A DNA stretch of 64,000 nucleotides. Origin: Kribbella caucasensis (GTDB taxonomy: Bacteria > Actinomycetota > Actinomycetes > Propionibacteriales > Kribbellaceae). The notes under the pieces were generated by a model that saw only the letters and a list, made by a program, of their open reading frames with translations, was not told the DNA's origin and searched no databases. The stretch covers positions 227,678 to 291,677 of the forward strand of contig NZ_SNWQ01000004.1 in the NCBI RefSeq assembly GCF_004361855.1, given 5' to 3'. Each line of letters opens with the position of its first letter. The stretch's first letter is position 1. The position numbers were made by a program, and so were the translations under genes. Of the stretch, positions 26,608 to 34,113 are shown piece by piece.

Positions 26608-27570
26608 TCAGAGCCAGCCCTGCCGGGACGCCTGGACGCCGAGCTGGAATTTCGTCTGCGCGCCGAGCGCCTCCTGCAGCTTGCCGATCCGCCGGGCGAT
26701 GGTGCGCTCGCTCACGCCGAACTCCCGCGCGATCGACTCGTCGGTCAGCCCGGCGCTGAGGTACGTCAGCAGCCGCTTGGTCTCCAGGCTCGGCCCGGCG
26801 GTCACGTCGTTCAGCTCGGTGCCGCCGGTGATCGGCACCGCCATCCGCCACAGCGCTTCGAAGATCCTGGCCATCCCCGCCAGCAACGGGGAGTCGTGGA
26901 CGACGATCGCCGCGAACTCCGGCCCACGCTGTACTTCCCCGCGCGCCCCGACCAGGGCCCAGCGGTCGTCGACGATCGTGATGTTCAGCGGCACGTGCGG
27001 GAACACCCGCGCCTGCTCGCCGGCGTCGATACAGGCCTGCACCTTGTGCAGCGCGGCGGCTGACTGCAGTACGTGCGCCCCGTAGATCACGTCGTACTTG
27101 ACGCCCCGCTTCAGCGCCTCGAACAGCCCGTCGACGATCTGCACCTCGCGGGCTGCGAGGTTGCCCATCGTCATGGCCCGGACGTGCTCCTGGGCCTCGG
27201 TCTGGACGGAGTTCAGCACGGCCTGCGACACGGCGTACGTGGGCAGCACCTCGAGGTAGTCCTGCCGCCCGGCGGCCGCCTTCCAGAGTTCGTTGAGCAT
27301 CTCGGCGCTGTCCCGCGCGAGGGCGGCCCGCTTCGTATGACGCTCCGCCAGCGCCTCCATCGCGATCCGTGGTGGGCGGACCACCAACGTCTCGCCGATG
27401 CGCTCGATCAGCCCGAGATCGGACAGTTCGGCCAGCAGATCGTCGAACGTCGCCGCGATGTGGTCGTGCCGCGCGGCCAACTCGGACAGCGTCGTCTCCG
27501 GGTGCTGCAGCAGGTCGAGGAGCACCGCCTCCGCCGCCGTCGAGAGGCCCAGTGCCTGAAGCGCTTCCAT
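26608..27570 (-). CDS. LuxR-type HTH transcriptional regulator with TrmB-like N-terminus
   Basis: A 320-residue regulator. The N-terminus (LGLSTAAEAVLLDLLQHP) is a TrmB-like winged helix, the middle a sensor region, and the C-terminal 60 residues a LuxR-type HTH (LLTYLSAGLTDESIAREFGV then SERTIARRIGKL). This layout is common in Streptomyces-type genomes and often controls a neighbouring secreted enzyme. It is divergent from the metallopeptidase at 27720. An ATG at 27570 fits the usual start; a GTG at 27585 is possible. Confidence 0.88.
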   Translation of the reverse strand: MEALQALGLSTAAEAVLLDLLQHPETTLSELAARHDHIAATFDDLLAELSDLGLIERIGETLVVRPPRIAMEALAERHTKRAALARDSAEMLNELWKAAAGRQDYLEVLPTYAVSQAVLNSVQTEAQEHVRAMTMGNLAAREVQIVDGLFEALKRGVKYDVIYGAHVLQSAAALHKVQACIDAGEQARVFPHVPLNITIVDDRWALVGARGEVQRGPEFAAIVVHDSPLLAGMARIFEALWRMAVPITGGTELNDVTAGPSLETKRLLTYLSAGLTDESIAREFGVSERTIARRIGKLQEALGAQTKFQLGVQASRQGWL

Positions 27571-27719
27571 GCCTCTGTGTACCACCGGGCAGCCGTTCCT
27601 TCGGCGGCGGGCGACAAGTTCTTGACATGCCGGTTTCTGACATCACGACCACTCGTAGCCGCCGTTACCACGTGCTGATACTGATGCCGACCCGCCACCC
27701 CACTCCCTGAGGAGAGCTG

Positions 27720-28922
27720 ATGACCAAGCGCATGGCATGGCCGGCACTCGCCGCCCTTGCCCTCACGCTCGGACTCGCGGCCGCACCGGCAGCCACCGCT
27801 GCACCCGTCACCGCGACCACGGCCAGCCAGCCGGCCCTGTCCCAGTCGCTGTCTGTCCCGCAGTCGCTGTCGCCGGAACTGCAGCAGATCGTCGACAACC
27901 TGCCCGCGATGCGAGAGCACGCGGCCGCCGTCAAGGCCGAGCTCGGGATCGAGGACAACCCGGTGCAGGCCGCTCTCCTCGAGGCCATCGACCCCACGCA
28001 GTACGAGTGCTCGTCGGCCCTCCCACCGGTGGTCAGCGCGATCCTTCCGGACGTTTCGAACTGGACGTTCGAGCAGACGCTCGCCGTCCTGCACGTGCTG
28101 CTCTTCGACATCGCGCTGGTGGACGCGGCGTACCTGCCGCAGCCCGGTCCGTACACCTACGGCGCGCGCGGTGAGTACACCAACCAGGTCAACCGGAACA
28201 TCCGCGACCTGAAGACCTTCTGGGACATCCCGTCCGGCGACATAGACCTGGTGCCCGCCCACGGCCGGTCCATGCTCGACCCCGAGGTCAACTATCGCGT
28301 CTTCACCAGCGTCTACGGCCTGGCACCGGGTCCGTCCCGGATCTCCGCCGACCTGGTCGCCCGGGAGCTGAACAGCGCGGCGCTGGGCTACGGCGACCTG
28401 CCGTTCTTCACCTTCAACGCGTACGCCGCTCCGGGTGGCGAGGACATGCCGTTCGGGAAGTCCCCGAAGCGGATCGCGATGGGCGACGGCGTACTGGACG
28501 GCTTCGGCCGGGTCGGCCTTGGCGACGTCGCGCCGCAGGCGATCCTGGCGCACGAGTACGGCCACCACGTGCAGTTCGCCGACGGCCTGATGCGCACCGA
28601 CCTGCCGACCCCGGAGGCGACCCGTTGGGCCGAGCTGATGGCAGACGCGTACAGCTCGTACTTCCTCACCCACGCCCGCGGTGCGGCCATGCAGTGGAAG
28701 CGGGTCGAGCTGTTCGGTGAGATGTTCTACCAGCTCGGCGACTGCGGCTTCACCGCCGACGGCCACCACGGCACCCCGAACCAGCGCATGCGCTCCGCCC
28801 TCTGGGCCTACTCCGTTGCCGACGCCGCCCGTCCCCAGGGCACCATCCTCCCGGCCCGATCCTTCTACGACCTCTTCGTCACCCAGTACCCCACCCTGAT
28901 CGCCCCCGACACCACCAGCTAA
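27720..28922 (+). CDS. Secreted zinc metallopeptidase-like protein
   Basis: A 400-residue exported protein. A Sec signal peptide covers residues 1-28 (AAPAATAAP cleavage region). The domain carries the zincin motif HEYGHHVQF with a downstream Glu in RWAELMADAYSSYF as probable third ligand, and Cys residues. Predicted extracellular protease or peptidase-like protein of unknown substrate. ATG with TGAGGAGAG upstream. Divergent from the LuxR-type regulator. Confidence 0.88.
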   Translation: MTKRMAWPALAALALTLGLAAAPAATAAPVTATTASQPALSQSLSVPQSLSPELQQIVDNLPAMREHAAAVKAELGIEDNPVQAALLEAIDPTQYECSSALPPVVSAILPDVSNWTFEQTLAVLHVLLFDIALVDAAYLPQPGPYTYGARGEYTNQVNRNIRDLKTFWDIPSGDIDLVPAHGRSMLDPEVNYRVFTSVYGLAPGPSRISADLVARELNSAALGYGDLPFFTFNAYAAPGGEDMPFGKSPKRIAMGDGVLDGFGRVGLGDVAPQAILAHEYGHHVQFADGLMRTDLPTPEATRWAELMADAYSSYFLTHARGAAMQWKRVELFGEMFYQLGDCGFTADGHHGTPNQRMRSALWAYSVADAARPQGTILPARSFYDLFVTQYPTLIAPDTTS

Positions 28923-28970
28923 CCCCCTAGGACCGGTGGGCAGGGCTCCTCCCGCGGCCCACTCCTCAGG

Positions 28971-29001
28971 GCGCCGTACGCCTCGTCCCCGCGTACGGCG
29001 C
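28971..29001 (+). terminator. Hairpin terminator
   Basis: Perfect 11-bp inverted repeat (arms GCGCCGTACGC and its complement), 48 bp after the metallopeptidase stop and before the tRNA cluster. Confidence 0.7.
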
Positions 29002-29107
29002 CCTCCCCCGGCGCCGGCCGACGCCTCCGAACAACTCGTTTTGGAGCCTGGCCCGGTCTCATCTATGCTTACGGCTGTCCCTGGAGCTTCGGCTCCCGCG
29101 GGTCCGA

Positions 29108-29180
29108 GTCCCCATCGTCTAGTGGCCTAGGACGCTGCCCTTTCAAGGCGGTAACGCGGGTTCGAATCCCGTTGGGGATA
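29108..29180 (+). tRNA. tRNA-Glu (anticodon TTC)
   Basis: A 73-nt cloverleaf: 7-bp acceptor (GTCCCCA with TGGGGAT, one G-U pair), D arm, anticodon loop CTTTCAA with anticodon TTC, T arm with GGTTCGAATCCC, and discriminator A. CCA is not encoded. First of three tRNAs on the plus strand. Confidence 0.95.
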
Positions 29181-29238
29181 CGGTCGAAAGGCCGGTGCAG
29201 GACCGGTTCGAAGATGGTGTACCATCGTCGAGCATCCT

Positions 29239-29315
29239 GGCCCAGTAGCGCAGTTGGTTAGCGTGCCGCCCTGTCACGGCGGAGGTCGCGGGTTCGAGTC
29301 CCGTCTGGGTCGCCA
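29239..29315 (+). tRNA. tRNA-Asp (anticodon GTC)
   Basis: Acceptor GGCCCAG pairs with CTGGGTC (one G-U). The anticodon loop CTGTCAC has GTC, the T arm GGTTCGAGTCC is standard, the discriminator is G, and CCA is encoded, giving 77 nt. Confidence 0.95.
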
Positions 29316-29323
29316 GGAGAAAA

Positions 29324-29352
29324 GGCGGCGGGTGTGCAAACACACCGCCGCC
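29324..29352 (+). terminator. Hairpin between tRNA-Asp and tRNA-Phe
   Basis: Imperfect inverted repeat of 12 bp (GGCGGCGGGTGTG against CACACCGCCGCC) around a CAAA loop, followed by a pyrimidine run. Confidence 0.6.
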
Positions 29353-29365
29353 GTCCTTTCTCCCC

Positions 29366-29438
29366 GGTCAGGTAGCTCAGCTGGTAGAGCGTCCGCCTGA
29401 AAAGCGGAAGGTCGGCGGTTCGAGACCGCCCCTGACCA
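29366..29438 (+). tRNA. tRNA-Phe (anticodon GAA)
   Basis: Acceptor GGTCAGG pairs perfectly with CCTGACC; the anticodon loop contains GAA; T arm GGCGGTTCGAGACCGCC; discriminator A. CCA is not encoded as such (the sequence continues ACCC). Its 3' end is nearly repeated at 47430-47449, so it may be an integration target. The accessory region starts immediately downstream. Confidence 0.95.
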
Positions 29439-29535
29439 CCCTTTCTGACTGCGATTTCTCGCAGTTCCGTCCATCCGCTGGTCCAGCAACGCCGATCATT
29501 CTGCGGCAGACGGTCATCCAGTCGAGCCGCTCCCA

Positions 29536-29576
29536 TCCGTCATATCGTGGCGGCTCTGGCATCACGATATGACGGA
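29536..29576. repeat. 14-bp perfect inverted repeat
   Basis: Arms TCCGTCATATCGTG (29536-29549) and its exact complement (29563-29576) flank a 13-nt loop, about 100 bp downstream of tRNA-Phe. It covers the end of a small minus-strand frame. It may be a terminator, a recombinase site or the end of a lost element. It is AT-richer than its surroundings. Confidence 0.7.
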
Positions 29577-29725
29577 AACTGGCCCAGTAGTTCGAAGAGC
29601 GCCCTAATGACTTGCCTCTTCCTGCTCTGCGGGAGCTCCCACAGGTCCCGCACGTCGCCAAGTGCAAGATGGCGGACCTTGCCGTTCCATCCGTGATTGC
29701 AGACGCGGCCAATCCTCGCGACCAA
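29540..29725 (-). CDS. Possible small or remnant protein (61 aa)
   Basis: A short frame with protein-like composition (VRHLALGDVRDLWELPQ then RKRQVIRALFELLGQF) and no recognised family. It stays open upstream of its first start, so it is probably the 3' remnant of a longer gene. The stop lies in an arm of the 14-bp inverted repeat. Listed with low confidence; the surrounding 29441-29880 otherwise holds no convincing gene. Confidence 0.3.
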   Translation of the reverse strand: MVARIGRVCNHGWNGKVRHLALGDVRDLWELPQSRKRQVIRALFELLGQFPSYRDARAATI

Positions 29726-29882
29726 CCAGCCGCACCGGCCATCCAGCCCCGGTCCGCGGTGGGCCCACGAATGAGGGCCGTACCCTGCAGTTACGCCTCT
29801 TGGCCGACGAGCGTGCTCCGACCCAGGAACATCGCGGGCCTCTTAGCCACCTCTGCCCAGTAGTCGCGGTCGCTCACGCGCA

Positions 29883-30329
29883 TGAGAACCATCCGCGTAT
29901 CATCCCGCGCGCCACCGATGTCAGCGGGCTGGCTGTCGGCCCTAAGTCGCCCGAGGCCATCGTCGGCGCAGCTGGCACCAACGCCGTGCTCGCGACCTTC
30001 ACCGGCGCCGGCATCCAGCCGCGTCGAAGCAGCCGTCTGTCAACGTCGGCACGTTGGTGGTGAACCAACTCGACGCGACCGGCAAGTTTCTTCGGCGACG
30101 ACAAGGTCGAAGGCGTCGCTACCACGGACGGCGGCCGGACGCTGTACCTGTCCAACGACAACGACTTCGGCATCGCCACCATCGCTGCCGATCCCGACGG
30201 GAAGTGAACCGTCCACCACAAGATGCTGCCGCTTACGGGCCGGACCGACGACGGCGAGATCCTGAAGATCGACACCATAAGCTGCCGGCCGCCCTCAAGG
30301 CGATGACGGCGACGATCCACGTCCGCTGA
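29883..30329 (+). pseudogene. Remnant of a phytase-like-domain (esterase-like) secreted protein
   Basis: Three frames together spell the C-terminal part of an esterase-like activity of phytase family protein: TLVVNQLDATGKF, then FGDDKVEGVATTDGGRTLYL in another frame, SNDNDFGIATIAADPDGK, then TVHHKMLPLTGRTDDGEI and a frameshifted end KLPAALKAMTATIHVR. Lesions: a frameshift near 30092, an in-frame TGA at 30205 where Trp is expected, and a frameshift near 30278. No start or signal peptide remains. A dead fragment beside tRNA-Phe. Confidence 0.65.
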
Positions 30330-30432
30330 ACGCGCTTGGCACAGCCGGGCCGTCCTCTCCGGAGGGCGGGTCCGACAAACGCCGCACTGCGGCGGGTGAA
30401 TCACACAGATCTCGGCCTTCAGGAAACCTGTG

Positions 30433-30816
30433 TCAGGGGCGGAGCTTCCCGAAGAGCAGTCGACCCAGCAGAGCTACCAGAACAAGCGCAACAAGTCCGG
30501 CCAGGGCGAGCACGGAAACGATGCAGGCTACGTTTGTGGCCAGCGTCAGCTTGGTCGTCGTCTTCGTGAAACCTTCTGTCAGAAGCGCGAGACCGGCGAG
30601 CATCAGGAAGCCGGCGGCGGCACAGGCCAGGACGACCAGGTGGTGACCGCCGAGCGTTGCTGTGGCTGTGAACCGTGACGAATGATCGAGCCACTGCCCG
30701 AAGGTGTACATCCAGACAACGGTCATCAGATCCGCTGCCATCAGGCTCCACATGCTGGCGGCGGAGCGAGAGGCACTGCGCGTGGCTGTGTTGTGCCGCG
30801 GCATGCGTTGCAACAT
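30433..30816 (-). CDS. Small membrane protein, three predicted TM helices
   Basis: A 127-residue membrane protein with hydrophobic helices at WSLMAADLMTVVWMYTF, LVVLACAAAGFLMLAGLAL and VACIVSVLALAGLVALVLVA, and a short basic N-terminus. The ATG at 30816 is supported by GGAGG 9 nt upstream, which rules out the longer overlapping frame. Not a recognised family; it lies in the accessory region between a dead phytase-like gene and the HTH cluster. Confidence 0.65.
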   Translation of the reverse strand: MLQRMPRHNTATRSASRSAASMWSLMAADLMTVVWMYTFGQWLDHSSRFTATATLGGHHLVVLACAAAGFLMLAGLALLTEGFTKTTTKLTLATNVACIVSVLALAGLVALVLVALLGRLLFGKLRP

Positions 30817-31394
30817 TGTCACCACCTCCGAACTTCCACGGACGGGTACCAGAAGAGTGGTCGGCCACTCAGCTGATGAGTCATCACCGGGGACGGGCCC
30901 ACGGGGACGCCGGTTGCCGGCGGTTCCGCTCGCGATCTCGACTGGTGAAGGCGGAGCGAAAGCCCGACGGTGCTTGTCAGTTGAAGACGTGAGGACCATC
31001 GAACGCCGGGAGATCAGCGTCGGCATGGACTTGGACGGACGCCCACGAGGATGACGTCGCTCATGACATCTGGTTGGCCAGCAGGTAGATCTGCCCGGAC
31101 GGACCCGCAAGAGCGCTCGCACGACTGCTGGGTCTCGTCGTCTCCTCTACCGTCAACCACTCACTTCACCTTGAAATGAGTAGATTGGATAGAATTACAG
31201 TAGAGCCTGGTGTAGTTGCGTGCAATACGGAGCGGCGAGTTGATCTCAACCGTGAACTGTCGTTACGGTGCGCAAGGCATCCTTTGCCTAGCGTGGAACT
31301 CACGTGTGTGCCAGGGACAAGTTTCGGCGCCACGGCCTGATGTTGTGGCGCTACAGGTGTCTTCGGGTGTACATAGGTATACGGTTACCGGCGC
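30817..31394. other. 578-bp non-coding stretch, AT-richer promoter region
   Basis: No supported gene. The part from about 31150 to 31260 is noticeably AT-richer than the genome and probably carries the promoter of the plus-strand HTH gene at 31395. A short GTGTAC/GTATAC element lies around 31370-31383, just upstream of that start, and could be an HTH operator. Confidence 0.5.
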
Positions 31395-32594
31395 GTGGGC
31401 ACGTGGATCGACAACAATCCGGGAGTGATCTTGGCCCCCTCATCAGAGGCCGCACGACTAGCCAGGAGGCTTCGCGGCCTTCGCGCATCGCATGAGCCAA
31501 AGCTGACTCAGGCGGATCTAGCCCGCGCTCTGAGCGAAGAGTCTTCGGTGGCAGTCGCCACCATCAGCTCGTGGGAGTCGCGGACGAATCCCAAGCTGCC
31601 ACCGGCGGAACGACTCCACGCCTACGCGCTGTTCTTCTCACGGACTAGCGCGGCCGACGGCACTCCGCGTTTACCACGCGAGCGGGATCTGACGGAGGCG
31701 CAACGCGATCGCTTCCAAGCGCTGCGCCAAGAGCTCATCGAACTTCGCGACGCGGTTCGCGGCGTGGTCGATTCACCTGCCGGCGGCTCCATCTGGGCCT
31801 TCGAGACTGGCCCAATCACGATCATCTGCCCGGAGGTTCCGGCCAACAGTCGTTCTCCGCTGGCCGAGGAAGGAAATCCCAACTACACCGAGACATATCG
31901 CTACGCGGACCTCGATGCGCTGATCGAGTTGTGGGGTCAAATCCGTGCCGCCAATCCGGGACTGCAGGTGACGCGCTGGCTGGCAGCAGAGGTCGTTCCG
32001 GACCAGCTGACCGGGCATCTGATCGTGCTCGGCGGCATCGGTTGGAACCAGGTCGCCGATAGGGTGCAGAGAAAGCTGAAGGATCTCCCTATCCAGCAGG
32101 TCGAGGTCACGGACCTGAAGAATGGCGAGATCTTCAGATTGAGCGAGCCTGGTGGTCGCGAGTTCCGCCCTCAGTGGATGGAGCACGAGAGCGTCATCCT
32201 GGAAGCCGTTGGCGCAGAGCAGATCGCCGCAGAGCAGACCGAAGACGCGTGGCGCGACGGCAAACATCGTGCACTGGCCGAGGACGTCGCATTCCTGGCA
32301 CGATTGCGAAATCCGTACTCGCCCCACGGCACTCTCACCATCTGCAGCGGTGTCTACAGCCGAGGAGTACTGGGGGCGGTCCTCGCACTTACGGACGCCA
32401 CGGTCAGCGAACGGAACGCGGCGTACATCGCCAGCCGGTTCCCGACCGGATCGTTCGCGATGCTCATGAAGGTCCCGGTGGTGAACGGCAAGGCGGGGGC
32501 ACCCGACTTGGAGGTCCCCGAGAACCGTCTCTACGAGTGGTCGCCGAACGATGATGCCACCAAGCGAGCCGCCGGCTCTGCTTCGTCCTACTAG
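31395..32594 (+). CDS. XRE-type HTH protein with large conserved C-terminal domain of unknown function
   Basis: A 399-residue protein. An N-terminal Cro/CI-type HTH (about residues 18-75: KLTQADLARALSEESSVAVA then TISSWESR) is joined to a ~260-residue domain. That domain shows GPITIICPEVP, YRYADLDALIELWGQIRA, GHLIVLGGIGWNQV, ARLRNPYSP, TICSGVYSRGVLGAVLALTD and NRLYEWSP. The same domain forms the whole of the protein at 33349. The alternating strands with GGIxWN suggest a nucleotide-binding or Rossmann-like fold, but this is inference. Similar fusions occur in Streptomyces as anonymous XRE regulators. GTG start; 31425 is an alternative. Confidence 0.8.
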   Translation: MGTWIDNNPGVILAPSSEAARLARRLRGLRASHEPKLTQADLARALSEESSVAVATISSWESRTNPKLPPAERLHAYALFFSRTSAADGTPRLPRERDLTEAQRDRFQALRQELIELRDAVRGVVDSPAGGSIWAFETGPITIICPEVPANSRSPLAEEGNPNYTETYRYADLDALIELWGQIRAANPGLQVTRWLAAEVVPDQLTGHLIVLGGIGWNQVADRVQRKLKDLPIQQVEVTDLKNGEIFRLSEPGGREFRPQWMEHESVILEAVGAEQIAAEQTEDAWRDGKHRALAEDVAFLARLRNPYSPHGTLTICSGVYSRGVLGAVLALTDATVSERNAAYIASRFPTGSFAMLMKVPVVNGKAGAPDLEVPENRLYEWSPNDDATKRAAGSASSY

Positions 32595-32683
32595 TACCCC
32601 AACCTCCATCCTCCTGAGGTGCCTCGTGAAGCCTGAAAGTACCGCTTCCCGGCGCACTCGGTCGCCGTACAGAAAGGCTTCTG

Positions 32684-33196
32684 GTGCAAGACCTTGAAGG
32701 GTTCTCCCGAGCACGGACCTCCATCTTTCGCTTGGTCGCAGACGACTGGCAGACCCTCAAGGACTTGCGACTTCAGGCCCTGACCGAATCTTCTGAATCG
32801 TTTCTCGGTGACCTGTTGGCCGAGCAAGATTACGATGAGAAGCACTGGCGTCAGGAGCTTTCTCGCAACGTATGGCTTATGGCCACATTCGATACGCGAA
32901 AGATCGGTCTCGCAAAACTCAATCACAACGTCCAGCCCGACGACGGCATGCATCTCGAAGCGTTGTGGGTCGCGCCGGACAACCGCCGCCAAAAGGTCGG
33001 CAAACTACTGGTATCTGCGCTGGAGAATATCGCAGCGGCGATGGATGCGCCGCAGTTGAAGCTCTGGGTTTTCGCCGAGAACGACTTGGCCCGCGAATTT
33101 TATCTACAAATGGGTTACATGGAGACGCTTCGCAAACAACCCATCAAAGCAAACGGTCGAATCAGGCTCGAAGAAGAATACCAAAAGCAGCTTTAG
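32684..33196 (+). CDS. GNAT family N-acetyltransferase
   Basis: A 170-residue GNAT protein with the acetyl-CoA loop in LEALWVAPDNRRQKVGKLL (Q/RxxGxG/K-like) and the C-terminal LWVFAENDLAREFYLQMGY. It probably acetylates a small molecule or protein N-terminus; target unknown. GTG start with GAAAGG upstream. The last third is much less GC-rich than neighbouring genes, suggesting transfer from another source. It lies between the two genes that share the conserved unknown domain, 89 bp after the first. Confidence 0.88.
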   Translation: MQDLEGFSRARTSIFRLVADDWQTLKDLRLQALTESSESFLGDLLAEQDYDEKHWRQELSRNVWLMATFDTRKIGLAKLNHNVQPDDGMHLEALWVAPDNRRQKVGKLLVSALENIAAAMDAPQLKLWVFAENDLAREFYLQMGYMETLRKQPIKANGRIRLEEEYQKQL

Positions 33197-33348
33197 GGGG
33201 AGAGCCCGGCACTGCGGGAGATGCACTGCGGTTCGATACGAGGCAGTCGCACTCTCAGGCTAACCCTTTCGGCCTTCGGTGAACTGGTGCATAATTCCAG
33301 TTGGCCTACCAAGGCCTGCCTTGACGACATCTCCCCGGGGGTACACCT

Positions 33349-34113
33349 GTGGCCGCTTCGCCAGAGGCATTGAGACTCGCCGGGGGCCTGAGCGGCTCCT
33401 CGACGTGGACCTTCGACAGCGGTCCGATCACGATCATATGCCCGGAGGTTCCGATCGAGACGTGGCCTTCGTTAGCGGATGAGAAGGACCCAAATTACAC
33501 GCGGATGTACCGGTACGCCGATCTCGATGCCCTGATCGAGTTGTGGGGGCATGTACGCGCGGCGAACCCCACCGCGCATGTCGTCCACCGACTGCCTTCA
33601 GAGGTCGTCACCGACGACCTGTCCGGTCACCTGGTCGTGATCGGAGGCATCGCCTGGAACCAGGTCACGATGCGGCTGTTGAAGACCCTGCGAGAGATGC
33701 CGGTGTCCCAGGTCGAGGTCGACGATGTGAAGACGGGCGAGATCTTCCGAACCAGCGTAGCTGGCGACCGCGAGTACCGGCCGGTGTGGGACGACGCGGC
33801 GAAGAACGGCCGCGAACTGGTCGAAGACGTCGCGCTTCTGGCAAGGGTGCGAAATCCTTTCAACTACAGGCGGACCATCACCATCTGCAACGGCATCCAC
33901 AGTCGCGGCGTACTCGGATCGGTGCGAGCTCTCACCGATATCGCAGTCCGGGAGCGCAACGAGGCCTTCCTCTCCCGCCGTTTTCCTGGTGGATCGTTCG
34001 CGCTGCTATTGCGGGTACCACTGGTGAATGGCGAGGCGATCTCACCCGATCTCGAGAGTGATTCGAACCGGCTCTATGAATGGTCTCCGAGCAGCGAACC
34101 GACGGCCGAATGA
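33349..34113 (+). CDS. HTH-less paralogue of the conserved unknown domain
   Basis: A 254-residue protein that aligns over its full length with the C-terminal domain of the HTH protein at 31395: GPITIICPEVPIET, YRYADLDALIELWGHVRAA, GHLVVIGGIAWNQV, GEIFRTS, ARVRNPFNY, TICNGIHSRGVLGSVRALTD and NRLYEWSP. It has no DNA-binding region, so it may act as the effector or partner of the HTH version. GTG start with GGGGG upstream. Its stop overlaps the next gene's ATG (ATGA), so the two are translationally coupled. Confidence 0.8.
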   Translation: MAASPEALRLAGGLSGSSTWTFDSGPITIICPEVPIETWPSLADEKDPNYTRMYRYADLDALIELWGHVRAANPTAHVVHRLPSEVVTDDLSGHLVVIGGIAWNQVTMRLLKTLREMPVSQVEVDDVKTGEIFRTSVAGDREYRPVWDDAAKNGRELVEDVALLARVRNPFNYRRTITICNGIHSRGVLGSVRALTDIAVRERNEAFLSRRFPGGSFALLLRVPLVNGEAISPDLESDSNRLYEWSPSSEPTAE

